The notes beneath the pieces are model-generated. The model was not told where the DNA came from. It saw only the letters and a list, made by a program, of their open reading frames with translations, and searched no databases. Source: Alphaproteobacteria bacterium (lineage in GTDB: Bacteria > Pseudomonadota > Alphaproteobacteria > CAAHEQ01 > UBA3637). From it: a DNA stretch of 56,469 nt. Below are positions 8,874 through 17,146 of the stretch, piece after piece; positions within the stretch are counted from its first letter, which is position 1, and each line of letters starts with the position of its first letter. The stretch lies in assembly GCA_015062395.1 (NCBI GenBank), contig SUUS01000008.1, positions 1 to 56,469 on the forward strand, in the 5' to 3' direction. The position numbers and the translations under genes are program-made.

Positions 8874-9610
8874 TGCCTCGATATAAAATGATAATCGAAT
8901 ATGATGGAACTGATTTTTGTGGTTGGCAAAAACAAAAACATGGTACCTCTGTACAAGAAGAATTAGAAAAAGCGCTTTCAATTTTTACACATGAAAAAAC
9001 AGAAGTTTATGGTTCGGGACGTACTGATGCTGGGGTTCATGCATATGGTCAAGTTGCGCATTTCGATTTATCGGAAGAAATAAACGTTTTTTCTGCAAGA
9101 GCATCTTTTAATGCGCTGGTTCGTCCTCACGCTATCGGAGTTTTAGACATTCAACAAGTTCCAGATGATTTTCATGCACGCTTTAGTGCTAAAGAAAGAA
9201 CCTATATTTATAAAATTTTAAATCGAAGAACGCCTGCTATTTTAGATAAAAATCACGTCTGGCATGTCGGCTTACCATTAGATGTTTCGTCAATGCAAAA
9301 AGCTGCTTTGTTATTATTGGGCAAGCATGACTTTTCAACATTCAGAGATTCTGAATGCCAAGCGAAAAGCCCTATAAAAACACTAAATGAACTGACAATA
9401 ACTAAACGTGGCGATTATATTTTCTTTTTGGTCAAAGCGCGTTCATTTTTACATCATCAAGTCAGGAACATGGTTGGTTCGTTAGTTGAAGTCGGGCTAA
9501 ACCGTTGGAGTATTGATGATTTTAAATCGGCATTTGAAGCTTGCGACAGAACCAAAGGAGGACCAACAGCTCCTGCAGAAGGTTTATATTTCCAAAAAGT
9601 TGATTATTAA
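8873..9610 (+). CDS. truA: tRNA pseudouridine(38-40) synthase TruA
   Basis: A 245-residue TruA, which makes pseudouridine in the tRNA anticodon arm. The catalytic Asp sits in GSGRTDAGVHAYGQVAHF. The N terminus YKMIIEYDGTDFCGWQ and the C-terminal HHQVRNMVG are typical. The ATG at 8873 overlaps the fmt stop. A longer in-frame extension to 8759 lies wholly inside fmt and is rejected. A hairpin terminator follows directly. Confidence 0.96.
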   Translation: MPRYKMIIEYDGTDFCGWQKQKHGTSVQEELEKALSIFTHEKTEVYGSGRTDAGVHAYGQVAHFDLSEEINVFSARASFNALVRPHAIGVLDIQQVPDDFHARFSAKERTYIYKILNRRTPAILDKNHVWHVGLPLDVSSMQKAALLLLGKHDFSTFRDSECQAKSPIKTLNELTITKRGDYIFFLVKARSFLHHQVRNMVGSLVEVGLNRWSIDDFKSAFEACDRTKGGPTAPAEGLYFQKVDY

Positions 9611-9641
9611 AAAAAAGCCCCATTTAAAGGGGCTTTTTGAT
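9611..9641. terminator. Bidirectional terminator between truA and secB
   Basis: An AGCCCC/GGGGCT stem is flanked by an A run on the left and a T run on the right. It can therefore end both the plus-strand def-fmt-truA transcript and the minus-strand secB transcript. Confidence 0.85.
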
Positions 9642-9642
9642 T

Positions 9643-10146
9643 TTAGTTGATTTCGTGTTTACTCTCTTCTTGCGTTTCTTGCATCATTCTTTTTCTGTAT
9701 AACATTGCAAAATCTATTGGTGCCAATGTCAAAGGTATCATACCTGCTTCACGAGTGATATTGGCAACAATCGCACGAATATATGGGAATGTTAAATGAG
9801 GGACCTCGACTAACAACAACGGTTGAACATGCTCTTCTGGAACATTTAAAGCAACCAAAGCACCATAGGTTATCTCACAAATAAATGCTACTTTATCTGC
9901 TGTATTTGCAGTTATTTTCAATTCTGTTTCTACTGTGTATAAATTCTGTTCTTTACTAACACGACCTGCATTCAAATTAATTGCAATATCAATTTTGGGA
10001 GCTTCTTGCATATTCGCAAGCAAAAAAGGCATTCCTGGAGCTTCAAAAGATAAATCTTTAACATATTGCGCATTTATTTGCAATGCTGGCGCTGCATTTT
10101 CCATATTTTCATTTTGTTGTGTTTGTTTTTTTTCTTTTTTATCCAT
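9643..10146 (-). CDS. secB: Protein-export chaperone SecB
   Basis: A 167-residue SecB that keeps preproteins unfolded and delivers them to SecA. Recognisable segments are YVKDLSFEAPGMPF, the core LLVEVPHLTFPYIRAIVANIT and GMIPLTLAPIDFAMLY. An in-frame ATG at 10152 has its AGGA only 2 bases away, whereas the ATG at 10146 has 8-base spacing, so 10146 is preferred. The Lys/Gln-rich N terminus is longer than usual. It is divergent from the tim44-like gene, and secB next to tim44-like, mltA and smr is a known alphaproteobacterial arrangement. Confidence 0.95.
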   Translation of the reverse strand: MDKKEKKQTQQNENMENAAPALQINAQYVKDLSFEAPGMPFLLANMQEAPKIDIAINLNAGRVSKEQNLYTVETELKITANTADKVAFICEITYGALVALNVPEEHVQPLLLVEVPHLTFPYIRAIVANITREAGMIPLTLAPIDFAMLYRKRMMQETQEESKHEIN

Positions 10147-10251
10147 TTTCATTTTCCTTTTATTGATAAATTAATTATAATTCTATATATAAAGTGATTA
10201 TAGATAAAAAAAAGAGTTTGTCATCAAAAAAAGTAAAAAACTCTGTACTTT

Positions 10252-10270
10252 TTTAACAAAACTTGTTAAA
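10252..10270. repeat. Perfect inverted repeat in the secB/tim44 divergent region
   Basis: TTTAACAA-AAC-TTGTTAAA, with 8-base arms and a 3-base spacer, lies 30 bases before the tim44-like ATG. A related palindrome TAACAA-GT-TTGTTA is at 38348-38361. It could be an operator, but nothing identifies a regulator. Confidence 0.5.
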
Positions 10271-10299
10271 GTAATAAAAGTTGAAGAGAGGAATAAATT

Positions 10300-10893
10300 A
10301 TGAGTGCTGGTTGGATTTTTTTAGCAATTATTGTTTTTGTCATTTTATCAAAATTATTTTCTGTATTAGGAAAAGAAAATGTTCCTAGTGAAAAATTTCG
10401 TGGTGTTTTACCTGGAACAGGTCAAGTTTTTGAAATGACCATTGTCAAATCAAACTCGACAGAAAACCAAAAAAAAGAAAATACTTTTGATGAAAAAGAT
10501 TTTTTAATTGGTGCAAAAATTGCATTTAACACCATATCAGAAGCTTTTGCAATGGGAAATAAAGATGCTTTAAAACCGTTATTATCTCGAAAAGTTTTTG
10601 ATGCATTTTGTACTGCGATTGAAGAGCGCAATGAAAGAAAAGAAAAAATGGAATTTTCTTTGATTTCCATAAACTCTTCTAAAGTTTTATCAAAAGACGA
10701 TGATAAAAAACCAACAAAAATAACTGTTGAATTGATTACTGAACAAATGAATGTTCTACGCGATGAAAACGGAACTGTTTTAGAAGGAGATCCCATACAA
10801 CTTTCTTCAGTTAAAGATACTTGGACATTTCAAAAAAATACTGGTTTACGTTCAACGTGGATTGTTGTTTCAACAAAAAGTGAGGCTATATGA
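10300..10893 (+). CDS. Tim44-like domain inner-membrane protein
   Basis: A 197-residue protein with one N-terminal transmembrane segment (about 4-24). The rest is a Tim44-like C-terminal domain (about 65-195) beginning DFLIGAKIAFNTISEAFAMGNKDALKPLLSRKVFDAF in pattern. The homologous mitochondrial Tim44 tethers the import motor. The bacterial forms are membrane-bound and of less certain role. The start is supported by GAGAGGA upstream. Its stop overlaps the mltA start (ATGA). Location between secB and mltA supports the assignment. Confidence 0.85.
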   Translation: MSAGWIFLAIIVFVILSKLFSVLGKENVPSEKFRGVLPGTGQVFEMTIVKSNSTENQKKENTFDEKDFLIGAKIAFNTISEAFAMGNKDALKPLLSRKVFDAFCTAIEERNERKEKMEFSLISINSSKVLSKDDDKKPTKITVELITEQMNVLRDENGTVLEGDPIQLSSVKDTWTFQKNTGLRSTWIVVSTKSEAI

Positions 10894-12005
10894 GCCTTTT
10901 ATCAAAGTTTTTAACCATTCTTTCTGTTTGTTTGCTTTTTGGGTGCACTGTTCCACAAAACAAGTCGTTTGCCGTCAAAGCAGTTTCTTATTCATCACTA
11001 CCAAATTGGAAAAATGATAATTTTCAAGAAGTTTTACCTGCTTTACAAGCAAATTGTCAAGCTCTTGAAAACGATTCTGAATGGGACACTTTTTGCAGTG
11101 GAATAAAACGACTGGAAAACGCATCATCCAAGCAAATCAGAAAATTTATTGAAAATACAATGACACCATATGCTGTTTACACTTATGGAAAAAGACAAGG
11201 AACTTTTACAGGATATTACGAAGCATCTTTAAATGGTGCATTAAAACAAGATGATCGATATAAATATCCTATTTATGGTATTCCAAATGACTTAATTATT
11301 TTAGATACAAAAACTGTTTGTACTGCCAATGGCGATACAGGCACACAAGTCGGTCGTATAGAAAACAAAAAATTTATCCCCTACTTTACCAGAGAAGAAA
11401 TCAATAAAAAGGGATTGGATGCTCCAATTATTTTATGGGTTGATAATCCCGTTGATGCATTTATTTTACATATTCAAGGTTCTGGTCGTGTCGAAACGGA
11501 AGATGGCGTATTCCACATAGGTTATGCGGCAAATAACGGTCATCAATTTATTGGAATTGGTTCCGTTTTAAAAGAGGCTGGCGTATTAGAAAGTGGAAAA
11601 TCATCAATGCCAGAGATTCGTAAATGGTTGAATGAAAACCCTGAACAAGCAATGGAATATATGAATAAAAATCCACGTTATATTTTCTTTAAAATCACAG
11701 GACAGGCAGACGGACCATTGGGCGCTTTAGGAGTTCCATTAACAGCTAAACGTTCTATGGCAGTTGACAAAAAATATATTCCTTTAGGTACTCTTCTTTA
11801 TTTGGATACCTCTGATGCACAAGGAAATGAAATAAAAAAATTAGTCGTAGCGCAAGATGTTGGTGGCGCAATTAAAGGTGCTGTTCGTGGAGATTTCTTC
11901 TGGGGATATGGTGAAGAGGCGTTTCATTCAGCAGGAAAAATGAAAAGTCAAGGAACTTATTATATGCTTTTACCCAAAAGTAAAAAAGTTCCAAAGCCTT
12001 TTTAA
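10890..12005 (+). CDS. mltA: Membrane-bound lytic murein transglycosylase A
   Basis: A 371-residue lipoprotein: N-terminal hydrophobic segment and lipobox LLFGC with the acylated Cys near residue 19. The MltA barrel includes FTGYYEASLNG, the IQGSGR segment and a C-terminal 3D domain with catalytic aspartates in AQDVGGAIKGAVRGDFFWG. It cleaves peptidoglycan glycan strands with anhydromuramic acid formation, at the outer membrane. It overlaps the tim44-like gene by 4 bases. Confidence 0.95.
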   Translation: MSLLSKFLTILSVCLLFGCTVPQNKSFAVKAVSYSSLPNWKNDNFQEVLPALQANCQALENDSEWDTFCSGIKRLENASSKQIRKFIENTMTPYAVYTYGKRQGTFTGYYEASLNGALKQDDRYKYPIYGIPNDLIILDTKTVCTANGDTGTQVGRIENKKFIPYFTREEINKKGLDAPIILWVDNPVDAFILHIQGSGRVETEDGVFHIGYAANNGHQFIGIGSVLKEAGVLESGKSSMPEIRKWLNENPEQAMEYMNKNPRYIFFKITGQADGPLGALGVPLTAKRSMAVDKKYIPLGTLLYLDTSDAQGNEIKKLVVAQDVGGAIKGAVRGDFFWGYGEEAFHSAGKMKSQGTYYMLLPKSKKVPKPF

Positions 12006-12016
12006 AGGATAAAAAA

Positions 12017-12424
12017 ATGTTAAGCGAAGAAGATAAAGCTTTATGGGATGCTTACTGTAAAACGGTTGTACCATTAGAAAAAGCATCAAAATTTAAGGTT
12101 TTCAGCCATAAGCTATCAAAATGCATTCCTTTTGTTCGAAAAATTAAATCTTCCGTACCTGTTGTTTTAGACTTACATGGTTTTACAGTACAAGAAGCAT
12201 ACTCGATATTTATTCGTTTTTTCAATCACCATTTAGAACAAAATACAAAAACAATTATAATCATTACGGGCAAAGGAAAAAATGATAAAGGTATTTTAAA
12301 ATCAGAATTCCCCAAATGGATTGATAATCCTGAAATTCAAAAGAATATAATCCGTTCAACCCAACCTGTTTCATATGGTGGTGGAGCATTTGAGTTGACG
12401 TTAAAGAAAAAAAAGGAAAAATAA
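12017..12424 (+). CDS. Smr domain protein
   Basis: A 135-residue protein whose C-terminal two thirds is an Smr domain. The signature LDLHGFTVQEAY, the central ITGKGKNDKGILKSEFPKWI and the late GGGAFELTLKKKK are all present. Smr domains bind or nick nucleic acid (as in MutS2). The small stand-alone form next to mltA is common in Alphaproteobacteria and its exact job is unsettled. It is 1 base from tsaD. Confidence 0.9.
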   Translation: MLSEEDKALWDAYCKTVVPLEKASKFKVFSHKLSKCIPFVRKIKSSVPVVLDLHGFTVQEAYSIFIRFFNHHLEQNTKTIIIITGKGKNDKGILKSEFPKWIDNPEIQKNIIRSTQPVSYGGGAFELTLKKKKEK

Positions 12425-12425
12425 A

Positions 12426-13460
12426 ATGTTGGTTATGGGTATAGAATCTAGTTGTGATGAAACAGCTTGCGCTATTGTATCAGAGAAAAAAGAGCTTTTA
12501 TCTTCAATTGTATGGTCTCAATATGATGAACACCGCCGATTTGGCGGAGTAGTCCCTGAAATTGCGGCAAGAGCTCATTTAGAACAAGTTGATATTATAA
12601 TAAAAGAAGCAATGAAACAAGCTAATGTTGACTTTAAGGATTTATCAGCCATAGCTGTTGCTGGAGGCCCTGGTTTAATTGGAGGCGTTATGGTCGGTGT
12701 CGTCACAGCGAAAGCAATAGCTTTGGCTCATAATTTACCTTTTGTTGCAATTAATCATTTGGAAGGCCATGCATTAATGTCTCGTTTTACAAACGATATA
12801 GAATTTCCTTATTTGTTAATGCTCACATCAGGTGGTCATTGCCAAATTTTAATTGTTGAAGCGCCTGGCAAATACGAAAAACTCGGAGGAACAATTGACG
12901 ATTCAGCAGGAGAGGCTTTTGACAAAGTTGCTAAAATGTTAAATGTCGGATATCCTGGTGGTCCAAACATAGAAAGATGTGCTTTTTATGGTAATCCGAA
13001 ACGTTTTTGTTTACCAACACCAATGAAAGGCAGAGCTGGTTGCGATTTTTCATTTTCTGGATTAAAAACAGCCGTCAGACATCAAATTGAAGAATTAGAA
13101 AAAAACGCCCCACTCTCTGAACAAGATAAAGCAGACATGAGTGCGTCATTCCAAAAAACAGTTGTGGAAGTAATCTCTGACAGATTGAAAAACGCCATCT
13201 CTATATTTAAAGACAAATATCCAAACGCTAAACACTTGGTCGTTTCGGGAGGTGTTGCAGCTAACACATCTTTAAGGGATGCATTGCTATCTTTGGCTAC
13301 AAAAAATAACATGGAATTTGCAGCGCCCCCTTTAAAATTATGTACAGATAACGGTGTGATGATTGCTTGGGCTGGTGTTGAACGCTTCAGGTTAGGAAAA
13401 ACATCCTGTTTAGATTTCAAGGCAAAACCCAGATGGCCTCTTGACAATATGGATGAATAG
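12426..13460 (+). CDS. tsaD: tRNA N6-threonylcarbamoyladenosine synthase subunit TsaD
   Basis: A 344-residue TsaD/Kae1/Qri7 enzyme that transfers threonylcarbamoyl to A37 of ANN-decoding tRNAs. The N terminus GIESSCDETACAIV, the metal-binding NHLEGH motif and the ATP-site motifs SGGHCQ, GGTIDDSAGEAFDKVAK and VVSGGVAAN are all present. Length is normal. It starts 2 bases after the smr stop. Confidence 0.97.
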   Translation: MLVMGIESSCDETACAIVSEKKELLSSIVWSQYDEHRRFGGVVPEIAARAHLEQVDIIIKEAMKQANVDFKDLSAIAVAGGPGLIGGVMVGVVTAKAIALAHNLPFVAINHLEGHALMSRFTNDIEFPYLLMLTSGGHCQILIVEAPGKYEKLGGTIDDSAGEAFDKVAKMLNVGYPGGPNIERCAFYGNPKRFCLPTPMKGRAGCDFSFSGLKTAVRHQIEELEKNAPLSEQDKADMSASFQKTVVEVISDRLKNAISIFKDKYPNAKHLVVSGGVAANTSLRDALLSLATKNNMEFAAPPLKLCTDNGVMIAWAGVERFRLGKTSCLDFKAKPRWPLDNMDE

Positions 13461-13503
13461 TTTTATTTTTTACATGTTAAACATTTTATAGAAAGGGAAA
13501 AAT

Positions 13504-13818
13504 ATGCAAGTTATTTTAGATGATGCTTTTGAAAGCGAAGTTTTACAAAGTAAAGAACCTGTTTTAGTTGATTTTTTTGCTGAATGGTGTGGCCCTTGCC
13601 GTCAAATGCTACCATTAGTTGGTGATTTGGCAGCAGAAATGAGTGGAAAATTAAAAGTCGTTAAAATGAATGTTGATGACGCGCCTAAAACACCTGCTCA
13701 ATTTGAAATTCAAACAATTCCAACATTGATGATTTTCAAAAATGGTCAATTAGTTGATAAAAAAATTGGTGCAATGACAAAATCTCAATTAACTGATTGG
13801 GTTAACTCAAAGTTATAA
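13504..13818 (+). CDS. trxA: Thioredoxin
   Basis: A 104-residue thioredoxin with the active site WCGPC near residues 29-33 and the cis-proline region TIPTLMIFKNGQ. It is a cytoplasmic disulfide reductant. GAAAGGGA precedes the ATG. It follows tsaD after 43 bases and ends before a bidirectional terminator. Confidence 0.97.
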   Translation: MQVILDDAFESEVLQSKEPVLVDFFAEWCGPCRQMLPLVGDLAAEMSGKLKVVKMNVDDAPKTPAQFEIQTIPTLMIFKNGQLVDKKIGAMTKSQLTDWVNSKL

Positions 13819-13831
13819 ATTTAATTACTCA

Positions 13832-13866
13832 AAAAAAAGCTCTTCTATTCGAAGAGCTTTTTTATT
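13832..13866. terminator. Bidirectional terminator between trxA and ackA
   Basis: An AAAGCTCTTC/GAAGAGCTTT stem with a 5-base loop, an A run before and a T run after. It serves trxA on the plus strand and ackA on the minus strand. Confidence 0.9.
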
Positions 13867-13881
13867 TACTATTGCTTCATA

Positions 13882-15087
13882 TTACAACAAAGCAAGTGTT
13901 TCGTTGGCAATTTCTAATTCTTCATTTGTTCTGATAACGAAAATTTTAAATTTCGAATCAGGCGAACTGATTACAGCATATTCCCCTGCGCGTTTATCGT
14001 TTTCAGTTTCATCCAATTTAAAGCCCAAACCTGTTAAACCATCCAAAACATTTTTACGAACGATTTCATCATTTTCACCCACACCAGCAGTCCAAACCAA
14101 TGCGTCTAGTTGTCCATTTAGTTGCGCAAAATAAGCCCCTATATACGTACGAATGCGATATGTTAACATATTTAATGCCAACTTTGCTTTCTCATCTCCT
14201 TCGGCTATTTTTGCATGAACGTCACGCATATCATTCACACCACAAATACCGATTAAACCACTTTGTTTAGTCATCATCTTATCGACTTGTTCAATATCCA
14301 TTCCTGCATTGCGCATTAAAAAACCAACTGTAGCAGGATCAATAGAACCACAGCGAGTTCCCATCATCAAACCATCCAAAGGTGTTAACCCCATTGATGT
14401 ATCGATACAACGACCTTCCTTAATAACAGAAACAGAAGAACCACTACCAATATGGCAAGTAATCAAATTGGTATGAGTTAAAGGTTTACCCAATAATTCA
14501 GCAGCTTTACGAGCTACGTATTTATGGCTTGTTCCATGCGCACCATACTTACGAACTGAATACTTTTCAAAAATTTCATAAGGCAATGGATACATATAAG
14601 CATAATCAGGCATTGTTTGATGAAAGGCTGTATCAAAAACAACAACATGTTTTGCTTTTGGAAAAATTTCTTGAGCAACATTAATTCCAATTAAATGCGC
14701 TGGATTATGTAATGGAGCCAAAGGAATAACCTTTTCCAAATTGATTTTAACCTCATCAGTCACAACCATTGGCTTTACATAAGAACCACCATGAACGACA
14801 CGATGACCGACTCCTTGAATTTCTGAAATATCAGTAATAACTGCTGTATCACCATTCATCATCATGTCAACAGCTTTATGCATACCTTCTGCATGGGTTG
14901 GATAACGCTCTTCGATAACCGTCTTGGTTGCTTGATCTGTATCAGGAAATTTTTTATGTGTAATTCGGCTGGTAGATTCGCCAATTTTTTCGACTAAACC
15001 CGAACATAAAACCTCTGTTGAATCCATATTAATTAATTGATATTTAATTGTGGAAGAACCACAGTTGATTACTAAAATTTTTGTCAT
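13882..15087 (-). CDS. ackA: Acetate kinase
   Basis: A 401-residue AckA that converts acetyl phosphate and ADP to acetate and ATP. Visible blocks are INCGSSTIKYQL, RVVHGGSYV, VFDTAFHQTMP, YGAHGTSHKYV, the phosphate/nucleotide block CHIGSGSSVSVIK and MGTRCGSIDP. The ATG at 15087 begins the family-typical MTKILVINCG. An in-frame extension to 15174 lies inside pta and is rejected. It starts 1 base after the pta stop, the normal fermentation operon. Confidence 0.97.
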   Translation of the reverse strand: MTKILVINCGSSTIKYQLINMDSTEVLCSGLVEKIGESTSRITHKKFPDTDQATKTVIEERYPTHAEGMHKAVDMMMNGDTAVITDISEIQGVGHRVVHGGSYVKPMVVTDEVKINLEKVIPLAPLHNPAHLIGINVAQEIFPKAKHVVVFDTAFHQTMPDYAYMYPLPYEIFEKYSVRKYGAHGTSHKYVARKAAELLGKPLTHTNLITCHIGSGSSVSVIKEGRCIDTSMGLTPLDGLMMGTRCGSIDPATVGFLMRNAGMDIEQVDKMMTKQSGLIGICGVNDMRDVHAKIAEGDEKAKLALNMLTYRIRTYIGAYFAQLNGQLDALVWTAGVGENDEIVRKNVLDGLTGLGFKLDETENDKRAGEYAVISSPDSKFKIFVIRTNEELEIANETLALL

Positions 15088-15088
15088 T

Positions 15089-16579
15089 TTAATTACTTTC
15101 TTTCTGTGCAAAAAGGGCTGTAAAAGCCACTGTATTAATAATATCATGAACTGTCGCACCACGAGACAAATCATTTACTGGTTTATTTAATCCTTGCAAA
15201 ATTGGTCCTACGGCTAAACATTCATCCCCCAAAGCTCTTTGAATCGCTTTATAACAACAATTACCAGTATTTAAATCTGGGAAAATAAACACATTTGCAT
15301 GACCAGCGACATCACTGTTTGGCAATTTTGTTTTTGCAACGACAGGATCAATCGCAGCATCAAATTGTATAGGTCCTTCAAAAGCAAAATCAACATTTTT
15401 TTCTTTTGTTAAACGAACAGCTTCTTTTACAATATCGACATCTGGACCTTTTCCTGATTCGCCTGTTCCATAAGATAAAAATGCCACCTTAGGATCCAAA
15501 CCAAAAATCCGTGCAGTTTGAGCCGTTGTCACAGCCATTTCTGACAATTGTTCTGATGAAGGATTTGGAGTCACTGCACAATCAGCGAACACATATAACT
15601 GACCATTTAAACACATCAAAAATGCGCCAGAAACAAGGCTGGTTCCTGGTTTTGTTTTAACAAACTGTAATGCAGGTCTGATAGTATTTGCTGTTGTATG
15701 TTCTGCTCCAGAAACCATGCCGTCAGCATCGCCTTTATAAACCATCATGGTTCCAAAATATGCACCATCTTTCATCAATTCTCTGGCTTCTTCAATTGTC
15801 ATGCCTTTTGCCTTACGAAGTTCACATAACGTCGATGCATAATCTTCAAATTTATCCGATTCTTCTGGATTTATGACAGTAATTCCATCAAAAGACAAAC
15901 CCAATTCAGAAACTTTACTTAAAATATCTTCAGACTTTCCTAAAACTATCAAATCTGCGATTTCCAAGCGATTTAAATCATCTGCGGCACGTAAAATACG
16001 TTCACATTCACCTTCTGGTAAAACAATACGTTGCTTATTCGATTTGGCTTTGTCCAACAAAGACCATTCAAACATTTTTGTTGACAATTTTGTTTCTGTA
16101 CATTTTTGAGCTTCTTCCAGCAAAAAATCCAATCCTTTTTCGCCTGAAATCATACCTAACACATCTATCTGATGCTTTTTTAAAATACGTGTAATAAAAT
16201 CAGATGATTCCAGAGTATCTGTATCTTCACGCATAACCAAAACAACTGGTAAACATAAATGTTTTGCCATTATTGTATTTAAACGAAATTCAACGACTGT
16301 ATCTCTGGTCATCAAATTGGTTCCTTCGACAACGACAAAATCATTTTCCCTTTCCAAAGCTTTATATGTATCGATTACATGATTAATCAATTTATCTGCA
16401 TCGTCATCAACAATCATATGCTTTGCCACAGATAACGAATAAAGCGCTGCAGGTTCATTTCCTACAGGTTTAAAATAGGCAACTTTTTTACCTTTTTCTT
16501 TCAAAGAATTTAAAGCTTTTTCTGCTAGCTCGCTTTTATTTGTTTCGCTTTCACCAGCAACAAAAAATATACCTTTCAT
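15089..16579 (-). CDS. pta: Phosphate acetyltransferase, short N-terminal form
   Basis: A 496-residue Pta (acetyl-CoA + phosphate to acetyl phosphate). The catalytic PTA_PTB domain covers about 168-496: RIVLPEGECERILRAAD, SGAEHTTANTIRPAL, YGTGESGKGPDVD and the C-terminal NDLSRGATVHDI. The first 165 residues resemble the dethiobiotin-synthetase-like P-loop domain of long Pta proteins, but the P-loop reads AGESETNKSE rather than GxxxxGKT. The DRTGG domain of the roughly 714-residue enterobacterial enzyme is absent. Operon with ackA. Confidence 0.95.
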   Translation of the reverse strand: MKGIFFVAGESETNKSELAEKALNSLKEKGKKVAYFKPVGNEPAALYSLSVAKHMIVDDDADKLINHVIDTYKALERENDFVVVEGTNLMTRDTVVEFRLNTIMAKHLCLPVVLVMREDTDTLESSDFITRILKKHQIDVLGMISGEKGLDFLLEEAQKCTETKLSTKMFEWSLLDKAKSNKQRIVLPEGECERILRAADDLNRLEIADLIVLGKSEDILSKVSELGLSFDGITVINPEESDKFEDYASTLCELRKAKGMTIEEARELMKDGAYFGTMMVYKGDADGMVSGAEHTTANTIRPALQFVKTKPGTSLVSGAFLMCLNGQLYVFADCAVTPNPSSEQLSEMAVTTAQTARIFGLDPKVAFLSYGTGESGKGPDVDIVKEAVRLTKEKNVDFAFEGPIQFDAAIDPVVAKTKLPNSDVAGHANVFIFPDLNTGNCCYKAIQRALGDECLAVGPILQGLNKPVNDLSRGATVHDIINTVAFTALFAQKESN

Positions 16580-16607
16580 TTTAATCCTTTCATAAAATAC
16601 ACTAACC

Positions 16608-16625
16608 AGTCCTTTTAAAAGGACT
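16608..16625. repeat. 18-base perfect palindrome before pta
   Basis: AGTCCTTTTAAAAGGACT lies between popZ and pta, 29 bases before the pta ATG. It has no T run on the minus strand, so it is a poor terminator for popZ. It could be an mRNA hairpin or an operator for pta-ackA. Confidence 0.6.
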
Positions 16626-16647
16626 TTCTTACTTTTCCTGCGCTATA

Positions 16648-17133
16648 TTAAGACAAATCGACCTTATTTGTCAAGCGCTCTATTTCTTTTTGAACAATTT
16701 GTTCAACCAAACTTGGCAAATGCATATCCAACCATTCTTTTAAATATGGTCGCAACAAAGAACTAACAAGTTCTTCTAGTACTGTGTTTGTGTTATCTTG
16801 TTTAACACCATATGTTTTTGATACAGATTCGACAAAATGCGTTAATTTATCTCGAGACGCTTGAACGGCAGCTTCAGACAACAAAACCATATCATCTGAC
16901 AAAGACGGCACGTCGGTTTCATTTGTTTGAATTTGATTGTTTTCAACTTGTACTGGTGAAACACGCATATCTTCTGTTAATTCCATCACATCTGATGAAG
17001 TATCTGTTTCAACGTCATTTGATACATCTTTATTTTCATCCTCTGCGTTAGACACAGACGTTTCTTCTTCATGAGATAGAATACGACGAATCGATGATAA
17101 AATCTCCTCCATCGAAGGTTCTTGTTGTTCCAT
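16648..17133 (-). CDS. popZ: PopZ-family (DUF2497) polar organising protein
   Basis: A 161-residue protein with the two hallmark ends of the family: N-terminal QEPSMEEILSSIRRILS (residues about 4-20) and C-terminal helices LRPYLKEWLDMHLPSLVEQIVQKEIERL. They are separated by an acidic, low-complexity linker. PopZ forms polar assemblies that anchor the chromosome in Caulobacter; function here is by homology. The ATG at 17133 has AAAGGA 8 bases upstream. A longer frame to 17163 would overlap tolC without a ribosome site. Confidence 0.85.
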   Translation of the reverse strand: MEQQEPSMEEILSSIRRILSHEEETSVSNAEDENKDVSNDVETDTSSDVMELTEDMRVSPVQVENNQIQTNETDVPSLSDDMVLLSEAAVQASRDKLTHFVESVSKTYGVKQDNTNTVLEELVSSLLRPYLKEWLDMHLPSLVEQIVQKEIERLTNKVDLS

Positions 17134-17146
17134 AGTAAGTCCTTTC

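Noticed and set aside
10252-10270. CtrA-type site (TTAA-N7-TTAA) in the inverted repeat before the tim44-like gene
   Set aside because: The two TTAA elements are 9 bases apart, not 7, and the symmetry is that of a palindrome rather than a direct repeat.
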